Assembly (NCBI GenBank): GCA_017619655.1
Contig: JAFZRV010000010.1
Coordinates: 26,495 to 90,494, forward strand
Reading direction: 5' to 3'
DNA: 64,000 nt
Origin: Bacteroidales bacterium
Lineage (GTDB): Bacteria > Bacteroidota > Bacteroidia > Bacteroidales > UBA932
The number at the start of each line of letters is the position of its first letter. Positions within the stretch are counted from its first letter, which is position 1. The notes under the pieces were generated by a model, which saw only the letters and a program-made list of their open reading frames with translations, had not been told where the DNA came from and ran no database searches. This document shows, piece after piece, positions 38,025-48,192 of the stretch. The position numbers and the translations under genes were made by a program.

Positions 38025-39113
38025 TTATCGGAACAAGGTGGGGGCGAGGACCTGGAGGTCGGCGCGCCAGGTGGTCCAGCTGTGGCCCGCCTGCGCGTTC
38101 TCCAGATAATTGTACTTGACACCGGCATCTTTCAGGTAGCCGAGGGCCTCCTGGCAGTTCTTGTAAGCGATGTCGGCGGGGCCGCCCTGGGTGAAATACA
38201 GGGCCTTGAAGTTGCGGTTCAGCGCGGGCGCGATCTCGTTGAGCTTGATGCGCGCGATGTACTCCTGCTGCTTGCCGGGCGAGAAGCTGGAGCTCAGCAC
38301 CCAGACGTGGCTGAAGAGTTCGGGATGCAGGAAGGCCGTCTCGATGGTCTCCATGCCGCCCATCGACAGGCCGGCCATCGCGCGGTGCGCCTGGTCGGCT
38401 TTTACGCGGTAGTTGGCTTCCACGAAGGGGATGATGCTCTTGACCATGTCTTCGCCGAAGAGCGGCACTTCACCCATCATGTCGGAGGTCTCGATGGTGC
38501 CGTTGGGCATGACCACGATCATCGGGACGATCTTGCCCTCGGCCAGCAGGTTGTCGAGGATCCAGCCCGCAGCGCCCACGCCGGGCCAGGAGGCGTCGTT
38601 GTCGCCGCCGCCGTGGATGAGATAGAGCACGGGCAGCGCCTCGCCGGACTTCTCATAGCCCGCGGGCGTCCACACGTGCATGCGGCGCTGGCAGCCGAGG
38701 GTCTCGGACCAGTACCAGCGCTGCGCCAGGGCACCGTGCGGCACGTTCTTCACATAGCCTTCGCCCTTCGTGAAGACGGAGGCCTGCTCGGCGGACAGCG
38801 GGGCTTTCGGGTCCTGGACCCGCACGCCGTCCACCAGGAAACTGTAGCGGAAGCAGCCGTCGGCGAGGCCTTCGCAGAGGCCCTGCCATACGCCGTCGGC
38901 ATTCTTCCCGAACTTCACGGGCTTGTCCCACGGCAGGTCGCCGGTCACGGCAACGCTCTTGGCCTCAGGGGCATAGATCTGGAACAGCACCTTCCCGTCG
39001 GGCTGCACGCGGACGGACTGCAGGGTGTCGTTGGGGGTGGGCTGCCGGAACCATTGCGCCGACAGCGGCAGGGTGCAGAGCAGGGCTGCCAGGAGCATCA
39101 GAGTCTTTCTCAT
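38025..39113 (-). CDS. CE1-type esterase with N-terminal E-set/CBM48-like domain
   Basis: A 362-residue exported protein (signal to LPLSAQ). An E-set-like domain (about 35-110; VLFQIYAPEAKSVAVTGDL) precedes a CE1 domain with IHGGGDNDASW, nucleophile Ser250 in GLSMGG, candidate Asp314 and His344 in AGHSW. It is more divergent than the two other two-domain CE1 proteins: the usual GGH becomes AGH. ATG 39113 was chosen because GAGGAAA lies just before it; ATG 39122 is also possible, three bases from the upstream stop. Confidence 0.85.
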   Translation of the reverse strand: MRKTLMLLAALLCTLPLSAQWFRQPTPNDTLQSVRVQPDGKVLFQIYAPEAKSVAVTGDLPWDKPVKFGKNADGVWQGLCEGLADGCFRYSFLVDGVRVQDPKAPLSAEQASVFTKGEGYVKNVPHGALAQRWYWSETLGCQRRMHVWTPAGYEKSGEALPVLYLIHGGGDNDASWPGVGAAGWILDNLLAEGKIVPMIVVMPNGTIETSDMMGEVPLFGEDMVKSIIPFVEANYRVKADQAHRAMAGLSMGGMETIETAFLHPELFSHVWVLSSSFSPGKQQEYIARIKLNEIAPALNRNFKALYFTQGGPADIAYKNCQEALGYLKDAGVKYNYLENAQAGHSWTTWRADLQVLAPTLFR

Positions 39114-39124
39114 TTTCCTCATTC

Positions 39125-41383
39125 TTAGATGGTTACTTCAGCAGTCTGGCGAATGTCGTCGGAAGCGGAGCCCAGCAGGAGCTGCAGCTGGCCGTGTTCG
39201 AGATCCCAGGCGTTGGTCTCCTCGTTCCAGTAGCGGAGGTCGTCGAGCGGGATTTCGAGGGTCACTTTCTTGCGCTGGCCCGGGAGCAGGCTGACGCGCT
39301 GGAAGGCCTTGAGTTCCTTCTCGGGCCATTCGACGCTGGCTCCGACGCGGTGCACGTAGAGCTGGACCACTTCGTCGGCGTCCATGTCGCCTTCATTGGC
39401 GAGCTGGAAGCTTACCTTGACCTTGTTGCCGGAGACGGAGGCCTTCATGCCTTCATAGCTGAAGTCGACGTAGGAGAGGCCGTGGCCGAAGGCGTACATC
39501 GGCTTGATGGCCCGGGTGTCGAACCAGCGGTAGCCCACGTAGAAGCGCTCGGTGTATTCGGACACGGGTTTCGGCAGGGCGTCGATCAGGGCCTGGCGCT
39601 CGGCCGGGCTCATCTTGAGCACGTCGGGGCGGAACATCAGCGTGAAGAGGTCGCCGCCGGCGCTGTTGCCCGGGAAGTTGCCCAGGGCATAGGCCGGGCT
39701 GTCCTCCAGCTTCACCGGGAAGGTGAACGGGAGCTTGCCCGACGGGGCGATGTCGCCGAAGAGCACTTTGGCGAGCGCGGTGCCGCCTTCCGTGCCGTTC
39801 CACCAGCCCTGGACGATGGCCGGGGAGACGGGCTCGAGGACCTGCAGGTCGGTCGGACCGCCCGAGATCAGCACGCTGACCAAGTTCGGATTGGCTTCGT
39901 AGAGAGCCTGGACGAGGGTCTCCTGGCCGCAGGGGAGCTTGATGTCCTTGCGGTCGCTGCCCTCGGTCTCGATGTTCTTGTTGGTGCCGCCGAAGAAGAT
40001 GACCAGGTCGGCATCTTTCGCCAGGGCGACGGCTTCCGCCACGAGGGCCGGGTCGGCCGGTTCGTCGATGGCAGCGGCTTCCAGCGGGTTCGGCTCGGCC
40101 GGGGCGGGACCCCAGCGGCGGCCCGGGAAGTTCTTGTAGCCCGGCGCATAGGTCACTTCCACGCCTTTCTCGGCGGCGCGGGTGCAGATGCCTTCCAGCG
40201 GCGTGATCTCATAGAGGGCCTTCACACCGGCGCCCATGCCGCCGCTCTGGGTCTTGAGCACGGCGTTCTGGCCGATGACGGCGATCTTCTTCACCTCTTC
40301 CCGGATCGGGAGGACGCCCTGGTTCTTCAGCAGCACGATGGCTTTCTCGGCCACTTCGCGGGCGATCTTCTGGCTTTCGGGCTGCGAGGTCATCACCGTG
40401 TTGGCTACGTCGGCCGGAACCGGCTCGACGGCGAAGCGCAGGCGCAGGATCTGGCGGACTTTCTCGTCCACGAGCTCTTCGGTCAGCGCGCCGGTGGCGA
40501 TGGAGTCGATCACGGGCTGGCCCAGGTAGTTGGAGCCCGTCATCTGCACGTTGAGGCCGTGCAGCATGGCGCCCATGGTGCTGTGGGTGCCGCCCCAGTC
40601 GGAGACGGTCATGCCCTTGAAGCCCCATTCGCCGCGGAGGATCTCGTTGAGCAGGTGCTCGTTTTCGGAGCAGTAGTCGCCGTTGACCTTGTTGTAGGCC
40701 GGCATCACGCTCATGGCACCGCCTTCGACGATGGCGCGCTCAAAAGGCTTGAGGTAGATTTCGCGGAGGGTGCGCTCGTCGATCTTGACATCCACGCTGC
40801 CGCGGCTGGTCTCCTGGTTGTTGACGGCGAAGTGCTTGATGCACACGGCAGTACCTTGATCTTGCACACCCTTCGTATAGTAGAGGGCCAGGGCGGCGGA
40901 GAGGATCGGGTCCTCGCTGAGGTACTCATAGGTGCGGCCGCCCACGGGCAGGCGCTGGATGTTCACGGCGGGACCGAGGATCACGTCCTTGCCGCGCAGG
41001 CGGGCTTCCCGGCCCATGCCGGCGCCGTACTTGAAGGCCAGGTCCTCGCTCCAGGTGGCTGCCAGTGCCGAGCCGGTAGGGAAATAGGTGGCGGAGTCGA
41101 GGGTCCAGCCGGCGCTCATGAAGCCGTTGGGCTGGCCTTCCTCACGGATGCCGAACGGGCCGTCGGCGTAGTGGATGTCGGCGATGCCGAGGCGCTCCAC
41201 GCCCGCGGAAGACATGTTGGTCTTGCTGTGCAGCATCTCGACCTTCTCTTCGAGGGTCATCTGCGCGATGATGTCATTGATCTTGGCGTCGTTCGCCGTG
41301 AGCAGTTCCTGCGGGGGTACGGGTTTCGTGCAGGCCAGGGCCAGCAGAACCAGCAGGAACGAAGGGAAAAGGATTCTTTTCAT
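39125..41383 (-). CDS. Glycoside hydrolase family 3 lipoprotein
   Basis: A 752-residue GH3 with a lipobox-like leader (LALAC, Cys18). IHYADGPFGIREEG, CIKHFAVNNQE and MTVSDWGG with nucleophile Asp262 define the first domain; the second holds the flexible loop with candidate acid/base Glu; the C-terminal about 110 residues are fibronectin III-like (QLYVHRVGASVEWPEKELKAF). It resembles beta-glucosidase-type GH3 enzymes. It follows the other GH3 by 14 bases and precedes a CE1 gene by 11, so the operon couples de-esterification and exo-hydrolysis. Confidence 0.92.
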   Translation of the reverse strand: MKRILFPSFLLVLLALACTKPVPPQELLTANDAKINDIIAQMTLEEKVEMLHSKTNMSSAGVERLGIADIHYADGPFGIREEGQPNGFMSAGWTLDSATYFPTGSALAATWSEDLAFKYGAGMGREARLRGKDVILGPAVNIQRLPVGGRTYEYLSEDPILSAALALYYTKGVQDQGTAVCIKHFAVNNQETSRGSVDVKIDERTLREIYLKPFERAIVEGGAMSVMPAYNKVNGDYCSENEHLLNEILRGEWGFKGMTVSDWGGTHSTMGAMLHGLNVQMTGSNYLGQPVIDSIATGALTEELVDEKVRQILRLRFAVEPVPADVANTVMTSQPESQKIAREVAEKAIVLLKNQGVLPIREEVKKIAVIGQNAVLKTQSGGMGAGVKALYEITPLEGICTRAAEKGVEVTYAPGYKNFPGRRWGPAPAEPNPLEAAAIDEPADPALVAEAVALAKDADLVIFFGGTNKNIETEGSDRKDIKLPCGQETLVQALYEANPNLVSVLISGGPTDLQVLEPVSPAIVQGWWNGTEGGTALAKVLFGDIAPSGKLPFTFPVKLEDSPAYALGNFPGNSAGGDLFTLMFRPDVLKMSPAERQALIDALPKPVSEYTERFYVGYRWFDTRAIKPMYAFGHGLSYVDFSYEGMKASVSGNKVKVSFQLANEGDMDADEVVQLYVHRVGASVEWPEKELKAFQRVSLLPGQRKKVTLEIPLDDLRYWNEETNAWDLEHGQLQLLLGSASDDIRQTAEVTI

Positions 41384-41397
41384 TATAGGAACAGTTG

Positions 41398-43650
41398 TTA
41401 GTTTTTGCGGTATTGGCGGGTGCGGGCGTCGTCGATCACGCCGTTCCAGCCGAGGCCGAAGGCGAAATCGTAGCGGTTGCCGTCTGCGTCGACATAGCAG
41501 CGCATGTCGTGCGGCGTGTCTTCGCACTGCTCTTCGACGGTGCGCATGTCTTCCGGCAGCTGCATCGGCAGCAGGCCGGAGGGTTCGGCGGCGCCGCTGA
41601 CCAGGTCGAGGATGGCCTGGTGCTGCACGCCGAAGGCCGTCAGGATGGCGTCGGCGTAGGGCTCGAATTCGGCCGGGACGAAGGGCCGCGTGGCCGAAAC
41701 CACGACTACGACGGGCTTGTCACCCATGGCCTTGCGGGTGTCGATCACGCAGTGCAGGTCGTCGACGTTGTCGGTGGTGACCGTCTTGCCGCGGTACGAG
41801 CGGTTGGTGAAAGCTTCTTTCGGGTCGCCGCCGCCGAGCGACTCGGCGCGGGCATAGGTGGCGGTGTAGGGGAGATACTGCAGGCTGATGGGCACGTAGC
41901 CGTTGCCGCCTTTCTCGCGGTCCTTCACGTCGTAGCCGACGCCGGAATACGGCTCCTGGATCATCACCAGGGCGAAGTCGGCTTCCGCAGGGCTGTCGAC
42001 CCATTCATAGTACTGCTCCACCAGTTTCCGGTCGACGGGCCAGTCCCAGTAGTCGGGATGCGCCCCGAAGATTCCGAAGCGCCCGGCAAACGCCGGATAG
42101 TGCCGCTTCGGTACGTATACCTTCTTCCGGGCTTGACCCGGAATCTGCGGCAGCACGTTGCCGTGGTTCTTCAGCAGCACCACCGATTTCAGCTGCGCGT
42201 CGTAGCCCTGCTGCATGAAGGCCGGTTGGCCCACGACCGCCGTGGCGGTGGCCGGGTCCACGTAGGGATTCTCGAAGAGGCCGGTGCGGAAGATATTCAT
42301 CAGCAGCCGCACGGCGGACTGTTCGAAGCGGGCGCGGGCGCTCGCTTCGCCGTAGGCCTCGCACCACATCCGGTAGGCCTCCAGGATGGGGCCCTTGTCG
42401 TTGTTGCCGCCGAACTGGTCGACGCCCGCCAGGATCACGGCGAAATGGCGCTCGGCCACGCTCAGGTTCTCCATGCCCCAGCACTTCCCGTCGAACGACT
42501 CGATGCGGGCGTTGTCGTGGGTGATGCCCCAGTCGGTGCAGACCACGCCGTCGAACTGATATTTGTCGCGGAGCAACTCGCCGATGATATATTGGCTGTA
42601 GCTGTTGCCGGCGTTCTTGCCGGAAGGGTCGATGCCCGTCGAGATGGTGTAGTAGGGCATGACCGCCGTGGCGGAGCCCGTCTTGCCGTCGAGCCGGAAG
42701 GCGCCCTCCACGAAGGCCCGCAGGTGGTCTGCGAAGTGGCCGCCCGGATAGACCGCATATTTGCCGTAATTGAAGTGGGCGTCGCGGCCGCCTTCCTCGG
42801 GGCCGCCGGAGGGCCAGTGCTTGACCATCGCGTTCACGCTTTCGGCGCCCCAGCCGTTGCGCGCGCCTTCCGTGGTCTGGAAGCCGTCCACATAGGCGCG
42901 GGCCATGTCGACATCCAGGTCGGGATCTTCGCCGAAGGTGCCGACGAAGCGGTTCCAGCGCGGTTCCGTGGCCAGGTCGATCTGCGGGCTGAGCGCCGTG
43001 GCGATGCCCAGGGCACGGTATTCTTTCGATGCGATGTCGCCGAAGGTCCGGACGAGCGCCGGATCGAAGGTGGCGGCGAGGCCGAGCGGGGTGGGCCAGA
43101 GGGAGATCTGGCCGCCGGCTCCGGCGTTGTATTCGGCCGTCACGGCCGTTTCGTTGCGGGGATCCGAGCTGTTGTTGGCCGGGATGCCGTGGCCGCGTTC
43201 CTCCACGAAGGCCTGCACGTTGTTGTTCCAGCGTGCGGCCACTTCGGGGCTGGCGACCGTGGTCACGAGCACGTGGCGCAGGTTGTCGTCGGCCAGGAAG
43301 GTCCGCTGGGCTTCGGTGAGTCCGGGACCGGGAACCGCCTGGTGGCTGCTGTAGAGCATCAGGCCGGCGATCTCCTCGACGGAAAGCTGGGCGGCCAGGT
43401 CGCGGGCACGCACGTCGGCCGGTTTCCGCCAGTCTTCGTACGGGTCGATCACGCCGTTGCGGTTGAGGTCCTTGAAGGCGTAGCCGCTCTTTTCAAGGAT
43501 GGGGGCGGAGACGACGCCCAGGGTGGCGCCGCCGCGCTGTTCGATCAGTTGATAGCCGTCGGCTTGCGTGGCTTCCCATTTCGGGCCGCAGGCGGAGAGT
43601 GTCAGCAGGAAGGCGGCCAGCAGAAGCGGCCGGAACAGAGAGATATTCAT
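41398..43650 (-). CDS. Divergent glycoside hydrolase family 3 lipoprotein with EF-hand-like loop
   Basis: A 750-residue lipoprotein (LSAC, Cys20). After about 25 mature residues, KDLNRNGVIDPYEDWR looks like a calcium-binding EF-hand loop, as found in one GH3 subgroup. VVCTDWGITHDN gives nucleophile Asp373, and HWPSGGPEEGGRDAH fits the catalytic barrel. Unlike the other two GH3s here it lacks a fibronectin III domain. It leads the minus-strand operon. ATG 43650 was chosen because the -7-like box at 43683-43676 leaves a 20-base leader to it but almost none to ATG 43671. Confidence 0.88.
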   Translation of the reverse strand: MNISLFRPLLLAAFLLTLSACGPKWEATQADGYQLIEQRGGATLGVVSAPILEKSGYAFKDLNRNGVIDPYEDWRKPADVRARDLAAQLSVEEIAGLMLYSSHQAVPGPGLTEAQRTFLADDNLRHVLVTTVASPEVAARWNNNVQAFVEERGHGIPANNSSDPRNETAVTAEYNAGAGGQISLWPTPLGLAATFDPALVRTFGDIASKEYRALGIATALSPQIDLATEPRWNRFVGTFGEDPDLDVDMARAYVDGFQTTEGARNGWGAESVNAMVKHWPSGGPEEGGRDAHFNYGKYAVYPGGHFADHLRAFVEGAFRLDGKTGSATAVMPYYTISTGIDPSGKNAGNSYSQYIIGELLRDKYQFDGVVCTDWGITHDNARIESFDGKCWGMENLSVAERHFAVILAGVDQFGGNNDKGPILEAYRMWCEAYGEASARARFEQSAVRLLMNIFRTGLFENPYVDPATATAVVGQPAFMQQGYDAQLKSVVLLKNHGNVLPQIPGQARKKVYVPKRHYPAFAGRFGIFGAHPDYWDWPVDRKLVEQYYEWVDSPAEADFALVMIQEPYSGVGYDVKDREKGGNGYVPISLQYLPYTATYARAESLGGGDPKEAFTNRSYRGKTVTTDNVDDLHCVIDTRKAMGDKPVVVVVSATRPFVPAEFEPYADAILTAFGVQHQAILDLVSGAAEPSGLLPMQLPEDMRTVEEQCEDTPHDMRCYVDADGNRYDFAFGLGWNGVIDDARTRQYRKN

Positions 43651-43675
43651 GCGGATTTTCCGGGTTGTCATACTA

Positions 43676-43683
43676 CGAAGATA
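43676..43683 (-). promoter_or_regulatory. Probable -7 element of the minus-strand PUL operon
   Basis: TATCTTCG on the minus strand differs by one base from TAnnTTTG and lies about 26 bases upstream of the chosen GH3 start. No good -33 box is visible. Confidence 0.35.
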
Positions 43684-43773
43684 CGGTAATTCTTCGTCAT
43701 TTCCGATGAAAAAATGGCGGGATGGACAGTCGGGCAAACATTTGAACGAAGAAACAAACAAGGGGCTTCCTGC

Positions 43774-43804
43774 CTTGCATTTCGGCGGATTTTCACTATT
43801 TTTG
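43774..43804 (+). promoter_or_regulatory. Promoter of the plsC-like/pfkA genes
   Basis: CTTG (43774-43777), a 19-base spacer and TATTTTTG (43797-43804) match the consensus with one change, 24 bases before the ATG at 43829. Confidence 0.6.
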
Positions 43805-43828
43805 TAACCCGTTAGAAAAGAAAGGATC

Positions 43829-44452
43829 ATGGTTTCAGACACCAAGCTCAATCCGCCGCTGGCCGTCCTGGTACGGCTGCTTCTTCGCCCCAAAGTGCAC
43901 TATCTCGACCCTGCCCGCAAGGACGAAATCCTGTCCGAACCCTCCATTCTCGTGGTGAACCACACCGGCCACCTCGACGGCGGCATCCTCAATACGGCCC
44001 TGCGCAAGTATCCCATCCATACCCTGGCCGCCAAGGACCGCTTCGAGCAGCGTGGCTTCGGCTTCCTGCTCCGCCATTCGGGCTGCATTCCCATCGACCG
44101 CGAGCACGCCGACACGAGCTGGATCCACGATTCCCTGGAAGTGCTCCACAAGGACCGCGAGCATGTCGCCATCTATCCCGAAGGCCGCCACGGCGAACAC
44201 CGCAAGCAGCTGCCCTTCCATCCCGGCGTCACCATGCTGGCCACGATCGCCAAGGTGCCCATCGTCATGGTCTATCAGGACGGTCCGGCCCGCTTCTTCC
44301 ACCGCAATCACCTGCTGGTCGCGCCGCCTTTCCGTTTTGAAGCGACCGGTCTCGACGCCGATACCATCCAGGCGCAGACGAAAGTGCTGGAAGACAAGAT
44401 GCGGGAACTCATGAACGCCTACATTGAAAAATACGACAAATCAGAAGAATAG
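43829..44452 (+). CDS. 1-acyl-glycerol-phosphate acyltransferase-like (PlsC family) protein
   Basis: A 207-residue acyltransferase of the LPLAT family. NHTGHLD (44-50) is the HX4D catalytic motif with His45 and Asp50, and YPEGRHG (116-122) is the acceptor-binding EGxxx motif. It lacks a strong N-terminal membrane segment, so is probably membrane-peripheral. It may acylate lysophosphatidate or another lipid. It is 12 bases upstream of pfkA and probably shares its transcript. Confidence 0.85.
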   Translation: MVSDTKLNPPLAVLVRLLLRPKVHYLDPARKDEILSEPSILVVNHTGHLDGGILNTALRKYPIHTLAAKDRFEQRGFGFLLRHSGCIPIDREHADTSWIHDSLEVLHKDREHVAIYPEGRHGEHRKQLPFHPGVTMLATIAKVPIVMVYQDGPARFFHRNHLLVAPPFRFEATGLDADTIQAQTKVLEDKMRELMNAYIEKYDKSEE

Positions 44453-44464
44453 AATAAGTGCCCT

Positions 44465-45451
44465 ATGAAAGACATCCAATCGATAGGTATCCTGACCTCC
44501 GGCGGTGACTCGCCGGGCATGAATGCGGCCATCCGCGCCGTCACCCGTTCCGCCATCTTCGCCGGCTGGAAAGTCTACGGGATCTACCGCGGCTACGAAG
44601 GGCTTATCAACGGGGAGGTCAAGCCGTTCACCAGCGAATCGGTGAGCAACACCATCCAGCGGGGCGGCACCATCCTCAAGACCGCGCGCAGCGAGGAGTT
44701 CAGGACCCCGGAAGGGCGCGGCAAGGCCTATGAGACGATGAAGAAGCACCATATCGACGCCCTGGTGGTGATCGGCGGCAACGGCTCGCTGTCCGGTGCA
44801 CAGGAGCTCGCCCGCGAATTTGACGTCACGGTCATCGGCCTGCCCGGCACCATCGACAACGACCTCTACGGCACCGATTCGACCATCGGCTACGACACGG
44901 CGCTCAACACGATCGTCGACTGCGTCGACAAGATCCGTGACACCGCCACCTCGCACGACCGCATCTTCTTCGTGGAGGTGATGGGCCGCGACGCCGGTTT
45001 CCTGGCGCAGAACAGCGCCATCGCCGCCGGTGCGGAGGCCGCCATCATCCCGGAAGACCGCACGGACATCGACCAGCTCGCCCAGTTCATCGGACGCGGT
45101 ATCCGCAAGAGCAAGAACAGCTCCATCGTCATCGTGTCGGAAAGCCATCGGGACGGCACGGGCGGCGCCATGCACTACGCCGAACGTGTCCGCAAGGAAT
45201 ACCCGGAATACGACGTGCGCGTCACGATCCTGGGCCACCTGCAGCGGGGCGGACGCCCCTCGGCCTACGACCGCATCCTGGCGTCGCGCCTGGGCGTGGC
45301 GGCCGTCGAAGCCCTCAAGGAAGGACAGCGCAACATCATGATCGGCATCAAGAACGACCAGATCGTCTACGTGCCCATCAGCAAGGCCGTCAAGATGGAC
45401 AAGCCCATCGATCCCGAGCTCATCAACGTCCTGACGGTTCTGTCGATATGA
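44465..45451 (+). CDS. pfkA: 6-phosphofructokinase
   Basis: A 328-residue PfkA-type kinase of glycolysis. [12 protein letters not shown] (13-24), [21 protein letters not shown] and [13 protein letters not shown] are family landmarks. The metal/ATP loop reads GGNGS at 104-108 with Asn106, where E. coli has GGDGS (Asp103). The PGTIDND catalytic Asp residues are intact. The 3' end overlaps the convergent MscS-type gene by 29 bases. Confidence 0.95.
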   Translation: MKDIQSIGILTSGGDSPGMNAAIRAVTRSAIFAGWKVYGIYRGYEGLINGEVKPFTSESVSNTIQRGGTILKTARSEEFRTPEGRGKAYETMKKHHIDALVVIGGNGSLSGAQELAREFDVTVIGLPGTIDNDLYGTDSTIGYDTALNTIVDCVDKIRDTATSHDRIFFVEVMGRDAGFLAQNSAIAAGAEAAIIPEDRTDIDQLAQFIGRGIRKSKNSSIVIVSESHRDGTGGAMHYAERVRKEYPEYDVRVTILGHLQRGGRPSAYDRILASRLGVAAVEALKEGQRNIMIGIKNDQIVYVPISKAVKMDKPIDPELINVLTVLSI

Positions 45452-48128
45452 TGTGCACGTCTCTCTGCGGGAACGGGATGTTGATGCCGTTCTCGTTGAG
45501 CGTGTTGTAGATCAATTCATTCGCGCGGGCGATAAAGCCGTTGCGCTCCTCGACCAGTACGTACTGCTTGAGGGCGATGTCCACGCTGCTGTCACCGAAA
45601 TTGTCGACCGTCACGGAAATGCCGCGTTTCGCGTCGACGACGTTGCGCCCGTACTTGTCTTTCGTCATCAGCTTCTGTGACGCCGCCGTCAGCAGCTGGC
45701 GCACCTTCTCCACGTCGGTGCCGTAGCTGATGCCGACGGTCACCTTCGCGAATTCGTAGGCGCTGCCGCGCGTCAGGTTCTTGAAGTTCTTGTTGAAGAG
45801 CGTCGTGTTGGTGAACGCGATCAAGGTGTCCTCCAGCGTCTGGATCTGCGTGGTCTGGTAGCTGATGGCCGTCACTTTGCCGCGGATGCCGTCGCATTCG
45901 ATGTAATCGCCCACGCGCAGGCGGCCGCTCATCAGTTGGATGCCGTAGATGAAGTTGTTGAGGATGTCCTTCATGGCCAAGCCGAGACCGGTGGCCAGGC
46001 CGGCCGCCACGATGGACAGGGCTCCCATCGGAATCTTCAGCAGGACGATGGCGATGGCCACGTAGCTGCCCCAGACCAGGAATCCGATCACGTTGTCGGC
46101 CAGCGTGAAATTGATCTCGTTGGCCTGGAGGTAGGTCTTGCCTTCCTGGTTCATCACCCTTTCCGACTTGGCCCGGCGGTAGACCGCCCGCAGCAGGTAG
46201 CAGATATAGCGGAAGAGGAAGTAGAGTACGGAGACCAGCACCAGCTTGTACACGGAGAGGTTCAGGATGGCATTTCCCGCTTTGTCGGACAAATTGAAGA
46301 AAGGCTTGTAGAAGAACTCCTTGCCGATCTCGGTCAAGTCGAAGATGCCGGAGGCCAGCCAGAGGCAGAGCGGGACCGAGAGTATCATCAGGATCGGCAG
46401 GCAGGCCTGCTTGACGAAGTCGAAGAGCCAGGTGACGGCGATGAAGGAATCCTTGCGGTCCAGGTCGTAGACGGTATGTTCCTTCTTGTATTCCAGCCTG
46501 CGCTTGTTGATGTAGCGGGCTTCATAGAGGTCCAGCAGCACATAGATGGCCGTGATGGTCTCGATGGCGGTGAGCTGGAAAAGCCACCAGATGAAGATCT
46601 GGACGCTCAGCAGCACGTAACCGGCCCAGGACACGACCAGCGTGGCGAGCATGACCCCGAAGGTGATCCAGCTGTAGAGCATATCGCCGCGCGCCGCTTT
46701 CTGGTGGCGCACCTTGCGGCAGAGCACGTACTGCCAGATGGTGAAGGCCAGGATAATCGGCGGGAAGATGAGGTTGACCAGCCGGTTCGGAATGAAGATG
46801 ATGCGGAAGGAAATGACCAGCAGCCCGAGCAGCGCGATGGGCAGGTAGAGCTGCGCTACCTTGCGGATGTGGGCGGCAGGGATGCGGATGAGCAGCGACA
46901 CCAGGATGGCCGCCATCAGCCATGCGTAGGTGAGCAGCAGGCCGGAAGCGACCTTGAAGAAGTTCTGGTCCACCAGCAGGGTGGCGATCATCACGGTCAC
47001 GGCGAAGATCACCACGCCGCTGAGCAGGGTGACGATGGGGCTCCGCTGCTTGAATTCTTCCGTCTGGAAGTATTGCACCCGCTTGCGCAGCAGCCGGACG
47101 GCCAGGTTGCTGACCAGCGTGGCGATCAGGATGTAAAAGAAGATGAAGAAGATGAAGCCGACGATCACCGGGCCGCGCCAGTCGCTCTGGCTCAGGGTGA
47201 GGGCGTCCGCGCTGCTGTCGCCGATGCCGTATTTGACGCGGGTGTCATGGATGGCCAGCCGCGTATAGCGCGGGAGGTTGGCCAGCACGTGGAAGTAATT
47301 ATCCTGCCCGTCGATGAAAATGTGTTTCTGGATGATGCGATAACGGTCCTGCGCAAAGGCGTAACTCTCTTCGAGGCGGGCGCTCATCGCGGCGTAGTGG
47401 TCGTTGTCCATCACGATCTTGTCGCGGAACTCGGTATACATCGCCAGCAGGTTGAGGGCATAGGCCAGGCAGGAATCGCGGTCCTCGCAGCCCTGGCGGT
47501 CCAGGAAGAAAGGCTCGTCGGCGTCGTGGCCGCCCTCAAGGTCTTCGTCATGGTCGTGATCCGTCTCCAGATGGCCGGTCAGCACCTCGTCGGTGCGGAT
47601 GTAGCGGCCTTCGCTGTCGTACATCGCGGCGTGGTCGTGGTGGTGCGTCTTCTCGCGGGACGCGATGGAATCGATGACGGCCGACAGGCTGTCGGGCAGG
47701 ATGTCGATCTTGTCGAGGGCCGGCGGCAGGCGGCGCAGCGCCTCGGCCAGGTGCTCGTAACGCTCGATTTCCAGGTTGAGGCGCTCCACGATCTTGTCGA
47801 AGGGCATCTTCTGCTTCGTGTAGGCGTCGTACTGCTTGGTTACCTCCTCCAGCGCGTAGGTCATGTCGAAGGTATAGTCCGGGTTCTGCGAGTAGAGGAT
47901 GAGCGCCAGTTCATTGCAGCGTTTCGTCATCTCCACGAGCTGGTCGTGCTGGGCGGAGTTGGTCTGCATCAGGCGGTCGCGCTGCTGTGACATTTTCTCG
48001 TTTTCCTGGTGGAGCTCGGAGCGGAGAATGGTCAGGGTCTGCGCGAAATTGCGTTCGTTGAACACGGCGTAAGCCGGAATGGCCAGCGCGAGCGCAACGG
48101 CGAATATGATGAGAAGACGTTTTTTCAT
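45423..48128 (-). CDS. Large MscS-type mechanosensitive channel
   Basis: A 901-residue membrane protein. A signal-like N-terminus leads to a periplasmic, largely helical region (about 25-330) with coiled coil and an unusual His/Asp-rich stretch (residues 162-205: HHHDH, DHDHDED, GGHDADE). Then come about ten membrane segments and a C-terminal MscS domain whose pore helix follows the pattern [22 protein letters not shown], followed by the beta domain ([28 protein letters not shown]). It resembles MscK/YbiO-type long channels that open under hypo-osmotic tension. The ATG at 48128 heads the signal; TATCTTTG (48141-48134) lies just upstream, leaving a very short leader. Confidence 0.88.
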   Translation of the reverse strand: MKKRLLIIFAVALALAIPAYAVFNERNFAQTLTILRSELHQENEKMSQQRDRLMQTNSAQHDQLVEMTKRCNELALILYSQNPDYTFDMTYALEEVTKQYDAYTKQKMPFDKIVERLNLEIERYEHLAEALRRLPPALDKIDILPDSLSAVIDSIASREKTHHHDHAAMYDSEGRYIRTDEVLTGHLETDHDHDEDLEGGHDADEPFFLDRQGCEDRDSCLAYALNLLAMYTEFRDKIVMDNDHYAAMSARLEESYAFAQDRYRIIQKHIFIDGQDNYFHVLANLPRYTRLAIHDTRVKYGIGDSSADALTLSQSDWRGPVIVGFIFFIFFYILIATLVSNLAVRLLRKRVQYFQTEEFKQRSPIVTLLSGVVIFAVTVMIATLLVDQNFFKVASGLLLTYAWLMAAILVSLLIRIPAAHIRKVAQLYLPIALLGLLVISFRIIFIPNRLVNLIFPPIILAFTIWQYVLCRKVRHQKAARGDMLYSWITFGVMLATLVVSWAGYVLLSVQIFIWWLFQLTAIETITAIYVLLDLYEARYINKRRLEYKKEHTVYDLDRKDSFIAVTWLFDFVKQACLPILMILSVPLCLWLASGIFDLTEIGKEFFYKPFFNLSDKAGNAILNLSVYKLVLVSVLYFLFRYICYLLRAVYRRAKSERVMNQEGKTYLQANEINFTLADNVIGFLVWGSYVAIAIVLLKIPMGALSIVAAGLATGLGLAMKDILNNFIYGIQLMSGRLRVGDYIECDGIRGKVTAISYQTTQIQTLEDTLIAFTNTTLFNKNFKNLTRGSAYEFAKVTVGISYGTDVEKVRQLLTAASQKLMTKDKYGRNVVDAKRGISVTVDNFGDSSVDIALKQYVLVEERNGFIARANELIYNTLNENGINIPFPQRDVHIISTEPSGR

Positions 48129-48192
48129 AGATACAAAGATACAAAATCGCTGGATTTTTGCTATATTGCACAATTAAATGAATCGAAGTATC

